Below, in pieces: positions 43,168-52,754 of a stretch of DNA of 64,000 nucleotides; positions within the stretch are counted from its first letter, which is position 1, and each line of letters starts with the position of its first letter. The stretch spans positions 1 through 64,000 of the forward strand of contig NZ_MUXY01000011.1 in the NCBI RefSeq assembly GCF_002015035.1, given 5' to 3'. Made by a program: the position numbers and the translations under genes. The notes below the pieces were generated by a model that did no database searches, had not been told where the DNA came from, and worked only from the letters and a program-made list of their open reading frames with translations. The DNA is from Haemophilus parahaemolyticus. Its GTDB lineage: Bacteria > Pseudomonadota > Gammaproteobacteria > Enterobacterales > Pasteurellaceae.

Positions 43168-44847
43168 ATGCTTACTCAACTAACTATCAACAATTTTGCG
43201 ATTGTACGCCATCTTAATCTTGAACTTTCTGAAGGAATGTCGGTGATTACTGGAGAAACGGGAGCAGGGAAATCTATTGCGATTGATGCCCTTGGGCTTT
43301 GTTTGGGTTATCGATCTGAGAGCAGTATGATCCGCAATGGTGCAGATAAGGCCGATATCACCGCGACTTTCCAAATGCAGCCAAATAGCCCTGCCTATTT
43401 ATGGTTAAAAGAGCATGAATTACTAGATGAAGAGAATTCTCACGAATGCATTTTACGCCGAATGATTAACCTTGAGGGACGTTCGAAGGCTTTTGTGAAT
43501 AATCGTCCATTGCCGATTTCTCAATTGCGTGAGTTAGGGCAATATTTGATCCATTTAAACGGTCAGCACGCACCACAATTGCTGTTAAAAAGTGAGTATC
43601 AGCTTGAGCTTGTAGATAATTATGCGGGCATTCATAACTTGCTTGGCAAGATGCAAGAGCAGTACAACAAATGGCGAAAATTACATCAGCAAGTGAAAAA
43701 CTTTCGCCAACAATGCAAAGAGAATGAGGCTCGTAAGCAGTTGTTGCAATATCAGGTAGATGAATTGGATGAATTCGATATTAAAGAGGGCGAATTTGAA
43801 GAAATGGAAGAGACGCATACTCGTTTGTCCAATTCTGAAGAGCTTACTGAAATGTCGCAATCAGTATTGGATTTATTGAGTGATGATAATTCAAATGCTG
43901 ATTCTCTGATTTACAACGCTATTCGATATTTGGAAGATTTGGTGGATGTGGATATAAACTATCAATCTTCGCTTGATATGCTTAATGAAGCCTTGATTCA
44001 AGTGCAAGAGGCAAGCTCGGAAGTGCGTGCATTGGCAGATAGTATTGAGCAAGATCCTGAATTATTAGCAGAATTGGATGAGCGTATTTCTCGTGCGATG
44101 TCACTAGCGAAAAAACACTATGTTTCGCCAAATGAGTTATGGCAACATCATAGTGTATTGCAAGATGAGCTACAAAAACTTGTTGATTTTGAAGATAACG
44201 AAGATCAACTGATTGCTGATGAGAAAAAAGCATACCGTGAATGTGTAGCGTTAGCAGAACAAATTTATCAAGAGCGAGTATCTGCTGCTCAAAAATTGGC
44301 AGAACAAGTAACTAGCCAAATCAAAGCACTTTCGATGGAAAATAGTGAATTTTATATTGATATTCAGCACGATGTGAAAAAACTCACACCAAATGGGGCA
44401 GATTTGGTTGAGTTTAACTTACGCAGTAACTTGGGGCAAAATGCTCAGCCTCTCGCTAAAATTGCTTCAGGTGGTGAGCTTTCGCGTATTTCTCTTGCCG
44501 TACAAGTTTTAACTGCAAATAAACTTTCGACACCGACGATTATTTTTGATGAAGTGGATGTGGGAATTAGTGGTATTGCTGCTACAACTGTAGGCAGATT
44601 ATTACGTCAATTAGGCAATAAATGCCAAGTGCTTTGCGTGACCCACTTACCACAGGTGGCAAGTCACGGGCATCAACATTTCAATGTGCAAAAATATGTG
44701 AAAGATAACCAAACCGAAACACAGATGAGCTTGCTTTCTGAACAAGAACGAGTCAATGCCTTAGCTCGTTTATTAGGTGGTAGCAAAATTACTGATGCGG
44801 TATTGGCGAATGCTCAGGAAATGTTGAGTTTGGCTAAGATTGAATAG
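43168..44847 (+). CDS. recN: DNA repair protein RecN
   Basis: SMC-like ATPase acting early in double-strand break repair. 559 residues: Walker A GETGAGKS (about 30-37), N-terminal LTINNFAIVRHLNLELSEGM, a long central coiled coil, and the C-terminal ABC signature SGGELSRISLAVQ, Walker B PTIIFDEVDVGISG and CVTHLPQVASHGHQHF. Usually LexA-regulated; in the region just upstream I do not see a clear CTG-N10-CAG operator. Monocistronic. Confidence 0.97.
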   Translation: MLTQLTINNFAIVRHLNLELSEGMSVITGETGAGKSIAIDALGLCLGYRSESSMIRNGADKADITATFQMQPNSPAYLWLKEHELLDEENSHECILRRMINLEGRSKAFVNNRPLPISQLRELGQYLIHLNGQHAPQLLLKSEYQLELVDNYAGIHNLLGKMQEQYNKWRKLHQQVKNFRQQCKENEARKQLLQYQVDELDEFDIKEGEFEEMEETHTRLSNSEELTEMSQSVLDLLSDDNSNADSLIYNAIRYLEDLVDVDINYQSSLDMLNEALIQVQEASSEVRALADSIEQDPELLAELDERISRAMSLAKKHYVSPNELWQHHSVLQDELQKLVDFEDNEDQLIADEKKAYRECVALAEQIYQERVSAAQKLAEQVTSQIKALSMENSEFYIDIQHDVKKLTPNGADLVEFNLRSNLGQNAQPLAKIASGGELSRISLAVQVLTANKLSTPTIIFDEVDVGISGIAATTVGRLLRQLGNKCQVLCVTHLPQVASHGHQHFNVQKYVKDNQTETQMSLLSEQERVNALARLLGGSKITDAVLANAQEMLSLAKIE

Positions 44848-44887
44848 TACGAGGGTTTAGTAATGAACTCTCCTAGAGAAAGTTAAT

Positions 44888-45040
44888 TATTTCGGTAATA
44901 TGTAGCAGTTGCCCAATGAAGCGATTAACTTGATGTTTTTGTTGCAACGGTGGTTTTAGGTAACCATAGTTGCTATGGACAAGAACGATGATATTTATAT
45001 AAAAAAATGAGTTGTGCAACTGCTACATCATACCGAATTA
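44888..45040. repeat. Palindromic element with about 28-bp terminal inverted repeats
   Basis: The left arm (ATTTCGGTAATATGTAGCAG..., 44888-44916) and right arm (ending GCAACTGCTACATCATACCG..., 45012-45040) are inverted copies with few mismatches; ATGTAGCAGTTGC is exact (44900-44912 and 45016-45028). About 95 bp lie between. The shape fits a MITE or the shrunken remains of an insertion sequence, between convergent recN and hflX. Confidence 0.7.
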
Positions 45041-45042
45041 TT

Positions 45043-46437
45043 TTATCCCCACTTTGCCAACTCAATACACTCTATCAATTCAGGATATTGCTTCGCCCAT
45101 TTATTCCACTGCACTTTGTCAATTTCAATGTTGATAATGCGATCGCCAAACTCATTGAAATGCTCGGCTTTAATTCCTTTTTGTTGTTTGAAAAGAGTGT
45201 ACAGATTGCCTGCAGTTGGAGAGAGAAGTAACGTTTCTTTCACTAATTCGTTGCGTAACTGTTCGTGAATTGCTTCAAAAAGCAGATCGATACCTTCGCC
45301 AGATTGAGCAGAAAGGTAAACCGCGGTTACTTTACTTTCATCATCTCGTTCAACAAAAGGTTGAATGCCGTCTAGTTTATCTACTTTGTTATAAACCAAA
45401 AGAGTCGGAATATCTGCAGCACCAATCTCTTCCAATACTTGATTTACCGCTTGGATATTCTCATTTTTGCGTTCATCTGCAACATCAATCACGTGCAATA
45501 AGAGGCTGGCTTCAACTGTTTCTTGCAAGGTAGATTTAAATGCAGAGACCAAATCATGTGGCAAAAAGCGAATAAAACCCACGGTATCAGCAAGAATAGT
45601 TGTGCCCACATCTTGAATTTGCATTCTTCTTAGCGTTGGATCAAGCGTTGCAAAGAGCTGATCGGCAGCATAAACGTCTGCTTGCGTAATCGCATTAAAC
45701 AGGCTTGATTTCCCTGCGTTAGTATAACCCACAAGCGAAATGGTCGGAATATCTGCTTTCTGGCGAGTTTTGCGATTTTGCTCGCGTTGCTTACTCACTT
45801 TCGCCAAACGATTTTGCAGTTGTTGAATGCGAACTTTAATCAAACGGCGGTCAGTTTCCAGCTGAGTTTCACCTGGCCCACGTAAACCAACAGCTCCCCC
45901 TTTTTGCTGATCTTGATTACCTAAACGACGTACTAGGCGACTCGCAAGATGCTTAAGCTGAGCTAATTCCACTTGCAATTTTCCTTCGTGACTACGGGCA
46001 CGTTGGGCGAAAATATCTAAAATTAAGCCTGTTCTATCTACCACTCGGCAATTGCATAGCGATTGCAAATTCCGTGTTTGTGAAGGGCTTAATTCGTGAT
46101 TAACTAGCACGAGGGTTGCTCCCAAATTTTCGACCGCTTGTTTAATCTCTTCCGCCTTGCCTTTACCGACAAAATAGGTGATATGCGGGCTAGAACGGGA
46201 AGTAGTGAGCGTGCTTAAAATTTCTACGCCTGCCGATTCAGCAAGAGTGTGAAATTCAACCAGATTTTCGGTGTCTTTTTGTTGGGAAAGATAGAGATGA
46301 ACCAGAATTGCTTTATCTGCTTGATGAGAGTGTTCAAGAGATGAATTTTTTTGGTCTTTAGAAAAAGAGAAACCAAGCGGCTGATTTTCATCATCGCTTG
46401 GTAAATCATGTTGAGTAAGATTTGAAGTGTTAATAAT
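45043..46437 (-). CDS. hflX: Ribosome-associated GTPase HflX (no canonical start codon)
   Basis: GTPase that splits stalled or heat-damaged 70S ribosomes. The HflX domain is intact: [50 protein letters not shown], then the G domain ([32 protein letters not shown]). Homology extends upstream ([20 protein letters not shown]) well beyond the first usable TTG at 46125. Yet no ATG, GTG or TTG occurs in frame between 46125 and the stop at 46447. The best candidate is ATT at 46435-46437, one base after the hfq stop with GGAA upstream; CTG at 46305 is another. Either a rare start codon or a lost one. Follows hfq as in E. coli. Confidence 0.85.
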   Translation of the reverse strand: MINTSNLTQHDLPSDDENQPLGFSFSKDQKNSSLEHSHQADKAILVHLYLSQQKDTENLVEFHTLAESAGVEILSTLTTSRSSPHITYFVGKGKAEEIKQAVENLGATLVLVNHELSPSQTRNLQSLCNCRVVDRTGLILDIFAQRARSHEGKLQVELAQLKHLASRLVRRLGNQDQQKGGAVGLRGPGETQLETDRRLIKVRIQQLQNRLAKVSKQREQNRKTRQKADIPTISLVGYTNAGKSSLFNAITQADVYAADQLFATLDPTLRRMQIQDVGTTILADTVGFIRFLPHDLVSAFKSTLQETVEASLLLHVIDVADERKNENIQAVNQVLEEIGAADIPTLLVYNKVDKLDGIQPFVERDDESKVTAVYLSAQSGEGIDLLFEAIHEQLRNELVKETLLLSPTAGNLYTLFKQQKGIKAEHFNEFGDRIINIEIDKVQWNKWAKQYPELIECIELAKWG

Positions 46438-46438
46438 C

Positions 46439-46723
46439 TTATTCCGTTACGTTTTCAACAATTTCAACGGTTTGTGTCACGTGCACTGGGGCATGTGAAT
46501 TGTGGTTATTGCCGTGAGAAATTGCTCGAGCAGGCACCACAGTTGAAATCGCGTGTTTGTAAACCATTTGGCTTACCGTGTTTTTCAATAAAATAACGAA
46601 TTGGTCGAATGATTCGATCTGTCCTTGTAGTTTGATTCCATTAACTAAATAAATTGAAACTGGAATACGTTCACGACGTAGTGCATTTAAGTAAGGGTCT
46701 TGTAATGATTGACCTTTTGCCAT
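46439..46723 (-). CDS. hfq: RNA chaperone Hfq
   Basis: A 94-residue Sm-like protein forming hexamers that pair small RNAs with mRNAs. The Sm1 motif runs through [20 protein letters not shown] and the Sm2 motif includes [12 protein letters not shown]. The tail is His/Asn-rich then acidic. The start at 46723 ([10 protein letters not shown]) follows AGAGGA at good spacing; an upstream frame to 46765 is spurious. miaA, its usual E. coli neighbour, is elsewhere in the window. Confidence 0.98.
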   Translation of the reverse strand: MAKGQSLQDPYLNALRRERIPVSIYLVNGIKLQGQIESFDQFVILLKNTVSQMVYKHAISTVVPARAISHGNNHNSHAPVHVTQTVEIVENVTE

Positions 46724-46856
46724 ATTCATTTCCTCTTTGCTTTTTATTGTTATGTGGAATTCCATTTTTTCGAGCGTAGAATATCAAATTCTACGTTTGA
46801 AATATTATCACGTTTCGATTTGGTTCGCTATCATTTTCAGAGTCCGATGAGTTGCG

Positions 46857-47270
46857 TCAAATCTCAAACTTCCCCCTCATACTCCCCACTGCCACTCTTG
46901 CAAAGAAAATGGCAAAGAGGAAATCGCCAAAGCCGTAACTCGCGAAAAAGCAGAAATAGACCATCGATTGCCCTGCTAATACATCTAATTTTTCTGGTGT
47001 AGTCAGCAACCAATGTAACCAAGCGCCGAAGTAAACCAATTTTTCTACGCAGAAAACCCAAAGTAAAACTGGTACTTGCCAGAAACGTTTAGCGACCGAC
47101 CAATACGCCAATCCCCAAAGCAAAATCGAAATTTGCCCGAGCCATGAGAAAACAATCGGATCGTTATCTATTAAAGTGGTGTCAGTAAAAAATTGGGTAA
47201 AGCTTAAAACACCAATAAAGTTATAAAGCCCCGCTAAAAAGAAACCTTCTCTTGCACTCTTGAGTTGCAC
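46857..47270 (-). CDS. Four-helix integral membrane protein of unknown function
   Basis: A 137-residue protein with four predicted membrane helices: FLAGLYNFIGVLSFTQFF, the WLGQISILLWGLAYWSV region, VPVLLWVFCVEKLVYFGAWL, and VYFCFFASYGFGDFLFAIFF. I do not recognise the family and see no catalytic motif. It lies alone between hfq and yccS on the same strand. Confidence 0.75.
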   Translation of the reverse strand: MQLKSAREGFFLAGLYNFIGVLSFTQFFTDTTLIDNDPIVFSWLGQISILLWGLAYWSVAKRFWQVPVLLWVFCVEKLVYFGAWLHWLLTTPEKLDVLAGQSMVYFCFFASYGFGDFLFAIFFARVAVGSMRGKFEI

Positions 47271-47301
47271 GTTTTTCCTCCTTTTTTCTTTTATTATACA
47301 A

Positions 47302-47332
47302 AAAAAGTGCGATGAAATTCACCGCACTTTTT
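47302..47332. terminator. Terminator hairpin containing the H. influenzae-type uptake core
   Basis: AAAAAGTGCG (47302-47311) pairs with CGCACTTTTT (47323-47332) over an 11-nt loop. The right arm with its flank reads ACCGCACTTT, the AAAGTGCGGT form of uptake signal, unlike the ACAAGCGGT form elsewhere. Confidence 0.7.
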
Positions 47333-47348
47333 CTCAATTCTAGGCTTA

Positions 47349-47456
47349 TTATGCCACTTTCACTAAAATCTTGCCCGCTTGTGGTTGGGGAATTTCCGTT
47401 TCTTCGATAAAAAGCACATCGGGCGTGCCTGTTGTTTTCATATTGATTTGTTGCAT
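47349..47456 (-). pseudogene. N-terminal remnant of a zinc-type quinone oxidoreductase
   Basis: A 35-codon frame starting one base after the yccS stop reads MQQINMKTTGTPDVLFIEE and continues through TEIPQPQAGKILVKVA, then TAA. This is the first strand pair of the medium-chain dehydrogenase/quinone-reductase fold (PQAGKILVKV is the hallmark), cut off before any cofactor or catalytic part. No further homologous sequence follows toward 47300, so the gene has been deleted down to its first tenth. Confidence 0.75.
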
Positions 47457-49709
47457 TTATTCCTCTGTTTCTTTTTCCAATTCTCTTTCCAATTCGCCTA
47501 GTGCATTCTCTTGCATCAAATGTTGTAATTGTGGAAGGAGTTGCACTATCAGGCGTAATTGTTGGATGAGCACCAAGCTCAATTCATCCTGTTTTTCGTG
47601 ATGTGTTTGCTCAAATTGGGCAAGATCGCTATCAATAGCGGTCAAATTTGCTTCCAATTTTGCAGGCGAGCGTTTGCCCTCTGCTATTTGCCCGATAATG
47701 GTTGCTACTTCCCGCCCATGTGAGAAGAAAATCGCGGAAAAATCCACCTGTTGATTCAGCATCGGGCTGGCGATGCGATAGGCACCCAGTGCAGAAATAT
47801 AGCCAAGCAAAGTATAATTTATACCTAGTAAATTCGGGGCAACTGCTGAAATCGCTTGGTATTTTTTCGGCTCGCTGTCTAGGTTTGACACCGCAGAACT
47901 CAAAGCAGAAATGTAGTTGTGCACTTCGCGACGAGCGGTGCGGTATGGCAACTGTTCGTTATAGCCAAACTGCAGCTGTGCAATGATGTGGCGTAGGTAG
48001 TTACTGCTTGCCAGCACGGTCGATTTCAAGTTCTGTTTGAGGTTGATATACTTCCAGTCGGGGAAAATAAAAGAGACGGCAAACCAAGCAATTGATGTAC
48101 CGACCAACGTATCAATCACCCGCGGTAAAATGCCCTCATCTGCACCGATGCCAATAATATCAAGGCTTATCAATACCAACAGCGTGATGTAGAAGGTTGA
48201 GAAACTGTAATGACGGAAACGGAAATAGGTGTAAAGGCTGGCGGTAATCACAATCAAGCCCAGCTCGGCTTCCAGAGTGGATGTAAGGTAATATTCCCGC
48301 AACAGCATTCCGACCAACACGCCCAAGATAGTGCCGATAACCCGCTGTCCTAAACGTTTCTTAGTTGCCGAATAGTTCGGCTGGCAGACGAAAATTGCTG
48401 TGAGTAGCACCCAGTAGCCTTTGCCGTCTAAATGGAAAATCGGCACGATGGCACTACACAACCCTACCACGACCGATAAGCGGATGGCGTGGCGAAAAAG
48501 TTGCGATGAGAGGTTGCAATGGCTTTGAATGGTTTGCCACATATTGCGAAAACCTGACACATTTTCCGCCAACAAGCGGTTAGAAAGATGCTGCGATTTG
48601 CTAGATGCAAATTTATTGCTCATTTTAACCGCTTGTTCCATGCCCTCTTCTTGTTCGCTTTGGCCGTGCTCAATCTGGCAAAGTTGGCTTTCAATATTGC
48701 GTAAGTTTTCCGCAATCGACTGCCAGCGATACGCACTTTTTAACCCCTGTTCTTGATGATAATTGAGCGAATTAAATAAGCCTTGCATTGCTTTTTCCCC
48801 GCGAGAGCTGTGCTGATAATGTTCCGCATAACGCAACGCCACCGCCACCTTTTGGCACGCCATAGCTTGCAGTTCCAACACGCGTTGGAAACGGAAAATT
48901 AAATCGCTGTTTTTGAGGTGCTGGAAAAATTCGTGATATTGATAATGGCTCGAACTGGCTCGTTCCAGAATATCTTGGGCGGTGTAGTAATAACGCAACA
49001 TTTTTTGTGTCCGAGTTTGGCGATTATGGCGACGCAAGCGATAGAAGAGCGACACTCGAGTTTGTTCAAATGCCTGAATCACTTCACTATTCGTGCGTGC
49101 TAAAGCACGCTGCTTAGCTACTACATCGTCATCATCGGGATCAAAATAGGCAGCTTTCGCTTGTAAATATCTGCCCAAGGCTTCGTAAGATTTTGCCAAA
49201 TTCTCTTGTACCGTGCGGTTTGGAAAGACGATATAAACTAACATTGCGACTAAACCATAAAGCAACGCTCCCGCTAAAATCAGCAATGTATTGGTGTACC
49301 AAGTAGTTTCGGGCATGTAGGTAAGCGAGGCATAAACAGATACAACAAGCGTACCAAAAGCGATGGTGCTATAACGCTGCCCAATGCTGCCGAGCATGAC
49401 TAAAATAAAGGTGCTGAGCACCGCAAGCGGTACAAAAAGCCAGCCAAATTCCAAAGAAAGCGTTGCCCCTGCGGACGAAATCGCAAAGGCAATCAGGGTA
49501 ATGATAAGGTTTTTAAATCGCCCAGAAAGGTTGTTGTCTAAATCTACCAAACCGCCTGCAATAATGCCTAAAATCAGTGGCATACTGTGCTCAGAAATGT
49601 TAAGCAACCAGATACCAATGGCGGCAAGGTTGGTGGTAATAAAAATTGGCAAAGTGCTCAACACGTGAGCACTCAACCAATGAGATGGCATTTTTGTTGC
49701 AATTTTCAT
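47457..49709 (-). CDS. yccS: YccS/FUSC family inner-membrane transporter-like protein
   Basis: A 750-residue protein of the YccS (FUSC, fusaric-acid-resistance-like) family. Two clusters of about six membrane helices (residues about 10-160 and 390-520, including GYWVLLTAIFVCQPNYSATKKRL and GTILGVLVGMLL) alternate with two large cytoplasmic helical regions. Family members are thought to export aromatic carboxylates or inhibitors; the substrate is unknown. mgsA lies 18 bp upstream, on the same strand. The stop codon abuts the quinone-oxidoreductase remnant. Confidence 0.9.
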   Translation of the reverse strand: MKIATKMPSHWLSAHVLSTLPIFITTNLAAIGIWLLNISEHSMPLILGIIAGGLVDLDNNLSGRFKNLIITLIAFAISSAGATLSLEFGWLFVPLAVLSTFILVMLGSIGQRYSTIAFGTLVVSVYASLTYMPETTWYTNTLLILAGALLYGLVAMLVYIVFPNRTVQENLAKSYEALGRYLQAKAAYFDPDDDDVVAKQRALARTNSEVIQAFEQTRVSLFYRLRRHNRQTRTQKMLRYYYTAQDILERASSSHYQYHEFFQHLKNSDLIFRFQRVLELQAMACQKVAVALRYAEHYQHSSRGEKAMQGLFNSLNYHQEQGLKSAYRWQSIAENLRNIESQLCQIEHGQSEQEEGMEQAVKMSNKFASSKSQHLSNRLLAENVSGFRNMWQTIQSHCNLSSQLFRHAIRLSVVVGLCSAIVPIFHLDGKGYWVLLTAIFVCQPNYSATKKRLGQRVIGTILGVLVGMLLREYYLTSTLEAELGLIVITASLYTYFRFRHYSFSTFYITLLVLISLDIIGIGADEGILPRVIDTLVGTSIAWFAVSFIFPDWKYINLKQNLKSTVLASSNYLRHIIAQLQFGYNEQLPYRTARREVHNYISALSSAVSNLDSEPKKYQAISAVAPNLLGINYTLLGYISALGAYRIASPMLNQQVDFSAIFFSHGREVATIIGQIAEGKRSPAKLEANLTAIDSDLAQFEQTHHEKQDELSLVLIQQLRLIVQLLPQLQHLMQENALGELERELEKETEE

Positions 49710-49727
49710 TGTTTAATTTTTAGTCCA

Positions 49728-50189
49728 TTAACGCTGTAAACGTTCCGTCAAATAGCGATCGTAATCAGGCACTTCAATCTCTACTTCGTGGTTAAAACAG
49801 CTAGAGTGTAATAAGAAATCAGCGGTTGCTTCATTGATTGCTACGGGAATATTCCAGACAGTCGCAATGCGCATTAAGGCTTTTACATCAGGATCGTGCG
49901 GGGCAGCGTTCATTGGATCCCAGAAGAAAATCATCAAGTCGATTTTTTTCTCTGCAATCAATCCTCCCAGCTGTTGATCGCCGCCCATCGGGCCGCTCAA
50001 TAAAGCGTGAATACCCAAGCCCGTTTCGTGAGAAAGTAAATTGCCCGTCGTACCTGTGGCATACAAAGTGTGTGGTTTTAAGGATTCAGCGTGTTTTTTC
50101 GTCCACGCCAATAAGCTCTGTTTGCAGCTGTCGTGTGCCACTAAGGCAATGCGTTTGTGTAATTCAATTTTGCGAGTAGTTTTGTACAT
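49728..50189 (-). CDS. mgsA: Methylglyoxal synthase
   Basis: Converts dihydroxyacetone phosphate to methylglyoxal, a bypass relieving sugar-phosphate stress. 153 residues: [16 protein letters not shown] (substrate-contact region), [23 protein letters not shown] with the catalytic aspartate (about 70-80) and [18 protein letters not shown]. The tail is [12 protein letters not shown]. Followed by yccS after 18 bp, so likely one transcript. Confidence 0.97.
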   Translation of the reverse strand: MYKTTRKIELHKRIALVAHDSCKQSLLAWTKKHAESLKPHTLYATGTTGNLLSHETGLGIHALLSGPMGGDQQLGGLIAEKKIDLMIFFWDPMNAAPHDPDVKALMRIATVWNIPVAINEATADFLLHSSCFNHEVEIEVPDYDRYLTERLQR

Positions 50190-50392
50190 TCTTTGCTCCT
50201 TTTGCTTTTTCGCAAGATAGTAAAATCATACCCCTATTTGGAAAAGGTTAGCAAGCCCAAAGCCAAGAATGGGGAATAATTCCTGCGATTTGCAAAAAAT
50301 TTTAAGATCTGACCGCTTGAGATTGACTAAGCTCGCATAATAGTTAAAAATCCAGATAGTTTTTAGCAACAATGTTGCTCTTTAATATATTT

Positions 50393-50419
50393 GGTCGGGG
50401 ATAAACCCTGCCCCTACGC
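50393..50419 (-). repeat. Copy of a GTAGGG...GGGTTTATCCCCG extragenic repeat
   Basis: On the minus strand the sequence GCGTAGGGGCAGGGTTTATC then CCCGACC matches 60371-60396 (CGTAGGGATGGGGTTTATCC then CCGTCC) with few differences. It lies before thrC in a non-coding gap of 261 bp that also holds a short AGCAAC/GTTGCT hairpin. Confidence 0.7.
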
Positions 50420-50450
50420 ATAACTCCATAAATAGTAAAGGACATTCCGA

Positions 50451-51725
50451 ATGAATTTATACAACATCAAACACCCAGAAGAACAAGTAAATTTCGCACA
50501 GGGCGTGCGTCAAGGTTTAGGTAAAGATCAGGGGCTTTTCTTCCCTGAAGTGTTGCCAAAATTTGATGATATTGATGCACTTTTAGCCTTACCATTAGTT
50601 GAACGTAGCCAAAAAATCTTAGGTGCGTTAATTGGGGATGAATTACCGAGAGAGACACTCAACAAAATGGTGGCAAATGCGTTTACCTTCCCTGCACCAC
50701 TTGCTCGTGTGAATGATGATATTTATGCGTTAGAGCTTTTCCACGGCCCAACACTTGCATTTAAAGATTTCGGCGGTCGCTTTATGGCACAAGCGTTGAG
50801 TGCCGTGCGTGGCGATGGCAAAATTACCATTTTAACCGCAACTTCTGGCGACACAGGCGCGGCAGTGGCACATGCTTTCTACGGTTTAGAGAACATCAAT
50901 GTGGTGATTTTGTATCCAAAAGGCAAAATCAGCCCGCTTCAAGAAAAATTATTCTGTACCCTTGGCGGCAATATCCGTACCGTGGCGATTGAGTCTGACT
51001 TTGATGCTTGCCAAGCGTTAGTAAAACAAGCCTTTGATGATGCAGAACTTCGCCAAGCGATTGGCTTAAACTCAGCAAACTCAATTAATATCAGCCGCTT
51101 GCTTGCTCAAGTGTGCTACTATTTTGAAGCCGTGGCACAATTACCGAAAGAGAAACGTTCAGAAGTAGTCGTTTCTGTGCCAAGTGGCAACTTCGGTAAC
51201 TTAACCGCAGGGTTAATTGCAAAAACTTTAGGTTTACCAATCAAGCGTTTCATTGCTTCAACCAATGCAAATGACACCGTTCCACGCTACTTAAAATCAG
51301 GCAAATGGGAGCCGAACACAACAGTGGCAACGCTTTCAAATGCAATGGATGTGAGCCGTCCAAACAACTGGCCACGTGTAGAAGAACTTTTCAAACGCAA
51401 TGGCTGGAGCTTAGCGGATTTAGGTTCAGATGCGTTAAACGATGCAGAAACGGAAGAAGCATTGAAAGCACAATATGCGGAAGGCTACCTCTGCGAACCA
51501 CACGGTGCTATTGCTTACCAAGTGTTGAAAGACCAACTCCAAGCAGGCGAAACAGGTATTTTCCTCTGTACCGCCCACCCAGCGAAATTTAAAGAGTCAG
51601 TAGAACGCATTTTAGACATTGAGTTACCATTGCCAGAAGCATTGGATAAACACAATAAAATGGAATTGTTATCCGATACAATGCCAGCAGATTTCGCTAC
51701 ATTGCGTGAGTATTTGTTGAAGTAG
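50451..51725 (+). CDS. thrC: Threonine synthase
   Basis: PLP enzyme converting O-phosphohomoserine to threonine, last step of the pathway. 424 residues; the PLP lysine is in LAFKDFGGRFMAQAL (about 105-119), with TATSGDTGAAVAHAFYG and VPSGNFGNLTAGLIA as cofactor loops. AAAGGACATTCCGA precedes the ATG. thrA and thrB are not adjacent. It is followed by a copy of the 50-bp hairpin repeat. Confidence 0.97.
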   Translation: MNLYNIKHPEEQVNFAQGVRQGLGKDQGLFFPEVLPKFDDIDALLALPLVERSQKILGALIGDELPRETLNKMVANAFTFPAPLARVNDDIYALELFHGPTLAFKDFGGRFMAQALSAVRGDGKITILTATSGDTGAAVAHAFYGLENINVVILYPKGKISPLQEKLFCTLGGNIRTVAIESDFDACQALVKQAFDDAELRQAIGLNSANSINISRLLAQVCYYFEAVAQLPKEKRSEVVVSVPSGNFGNLTAGLIAKTLGLPIKRFIASTNANDTVPRYLKSGKWEPNTTVATLSNAMDVSRPNNWPRVEELFKRNGWSLADLGSDALNDAETEEALKAQYAEGYLCEPHGAIAYQVLKDQLQAGETGIFLCTAHPAKFKESVERILDIELPLPEALDKHNKMELLSDTMPADFATLREYLLK

Positions 51726-51737
51726 ATTAAATAAAAA

Positions 51738-51787
51738 ATCTGCACCTTAATCAGTTAGAAGTTTAGTCTAACTTTTGGGGTGCAGAT
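51738..51787. repeat. Dispersed hairpin repeat, copy 1
   Basis: ATCTGCACC (51738-51746) and GGTGCAGAT (51779-51787) are the outer arms; GTTAGA/TCTAAC is an inner stem around AGTTTAG. Nearly identical to 56356-56405 and partly to 41051-41086. It lies between convergent thrC and rsmI and could also stop transcription. Confidence 0.9.
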
Positions 51788-51823
51788 CAAATTGTGGGAT
51801 TTTTTATTCCTTTCAGAGATATC

Positions 51824-52675
51824 TTACTTCTCAAAATGCTCCAATCCAAACTGATAAAGGGCATTTTTCTTATAGCCAAAAGTCTCTGCCACGATGCTAG
51901 CGGCTTTTTTCATTGGCATTTCGTTGGTTAAAAGTTCGAATAATTTGACCGCTTGTGGGCTAAAACTTTCCTCTTCGGTTTCGGGTTTGCCTTCCACAAT
52001 TAGCACGATTTCGCCTTTAGTGCGGTTGCTATCTTCATTCAGCCATTCGATTAAGTTACCGAGTATGTCACCGTGAAGGGTTTCCCACGTTTTAGTGAGT
52101 TCTCTTGCCATCACGATATAACGGTCAGATCCCCAAATTTTTTGCATATCAGCAAGCGTGTCTAAAATGCGGTGGGTCGATTCGTAGAAAATCAGTGTGC
52201 GATGTTCTTCGCTTAAGGCTTCTAATTTATCGCAACGTGATTTTGTTTTGGCGGGCAAGAATCCTTCAAAACAAAAACGGTCTGAAGCAATGCCTGAACA
52301 GCTTAATGCGGCAATCGCAGCACAAGCACCGACTACAGGCACAACACGAATGCCTGCTTGTCGGCAGTGGCGAACGAGGTGAAAGCCAGGGTCGCTAATG
52401 AGTGGCGTGCCTGCATCTGAAATCAGGGCGATATTTTCTCCTTTGCTTAATTTATCTACTAAAACGACCGATTTCTGCTGTTCGTTGTGGTCGTGTAGAG
52501 CAAAAAAGGGCTTTTTAATGCCGTAGTGACTTAAAAGTAATCCGCTGTGGCGGGTGTCTTCGGCGGCGATTAAATCGACTTGTGCGAAGGTGTCTAATGC
52601 ACGCTGAGTGATGTCGCCTAAATTACCAATCGGGGTGGCAACAATATATAAAATGCCGTTTTGTTCGTTTTTCAT
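51824..52675 (-). CDS. rsmI: 16S rRNA (cytidine(1402)-2'-O)-methyltransferase
   Basis: SAM-dependent methyltransferase of C1402 in the ribosomal P site. 283 residues: [20 protein letters not shown] at the N-terminus, [37 protein letters not shown] and [17 protein letters not shown], the standard tetrapyrrole-methylase fold motifs, then [12 protein letters not shown]. Divergent from lpoA, the arrangement also found in E. coli. Confidence 0.97.
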   Translation of the reverse strand: MKNEQNGILYIVATPIGNLGDITQRALDTFAQVDLIAAEDTRHSGLLLSHYGIKKPFFALHDHNEQQKSVVLVDKLSKGENIALISDAGTPLISDPGFHLVRHCRQAGIRVVPVVGACAAIAALSCSGIASDRFCFEGFLPAKTKSRCDKLEALSEEHRTLIFYESTHRILDTLADMQKIWGSDRYIVMARELTKTWETLHGDILGNLIEWLNEDSNRTKGEIVLIVEGKPETEEESFSPQAVKLFELLTNEMPMKKAASIVAETFGYKKNALYQFGLEHFEK

Positions 52676-52754
52676 TTGATTTTCAGATATTTGATAAGTA
52701 AGATTTAAAATATTACCGCATTATACTTTTTTTATGCATTTTAGGGAGAATAAA

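Noticed and set aside
46439..46765. Longer hfq start giving 108 residues
   Set aside because: [10 protein letters not shown] at 46723 is the conserved N-terminus and has the correctly spaced AGAGGA; the extension overlaps that site.
50341..50450. Threonine attenuator before thrC
   Set aside because: No leader peptide rich in Thr/Ile codons and no alternating hairpins with a T run are seen.
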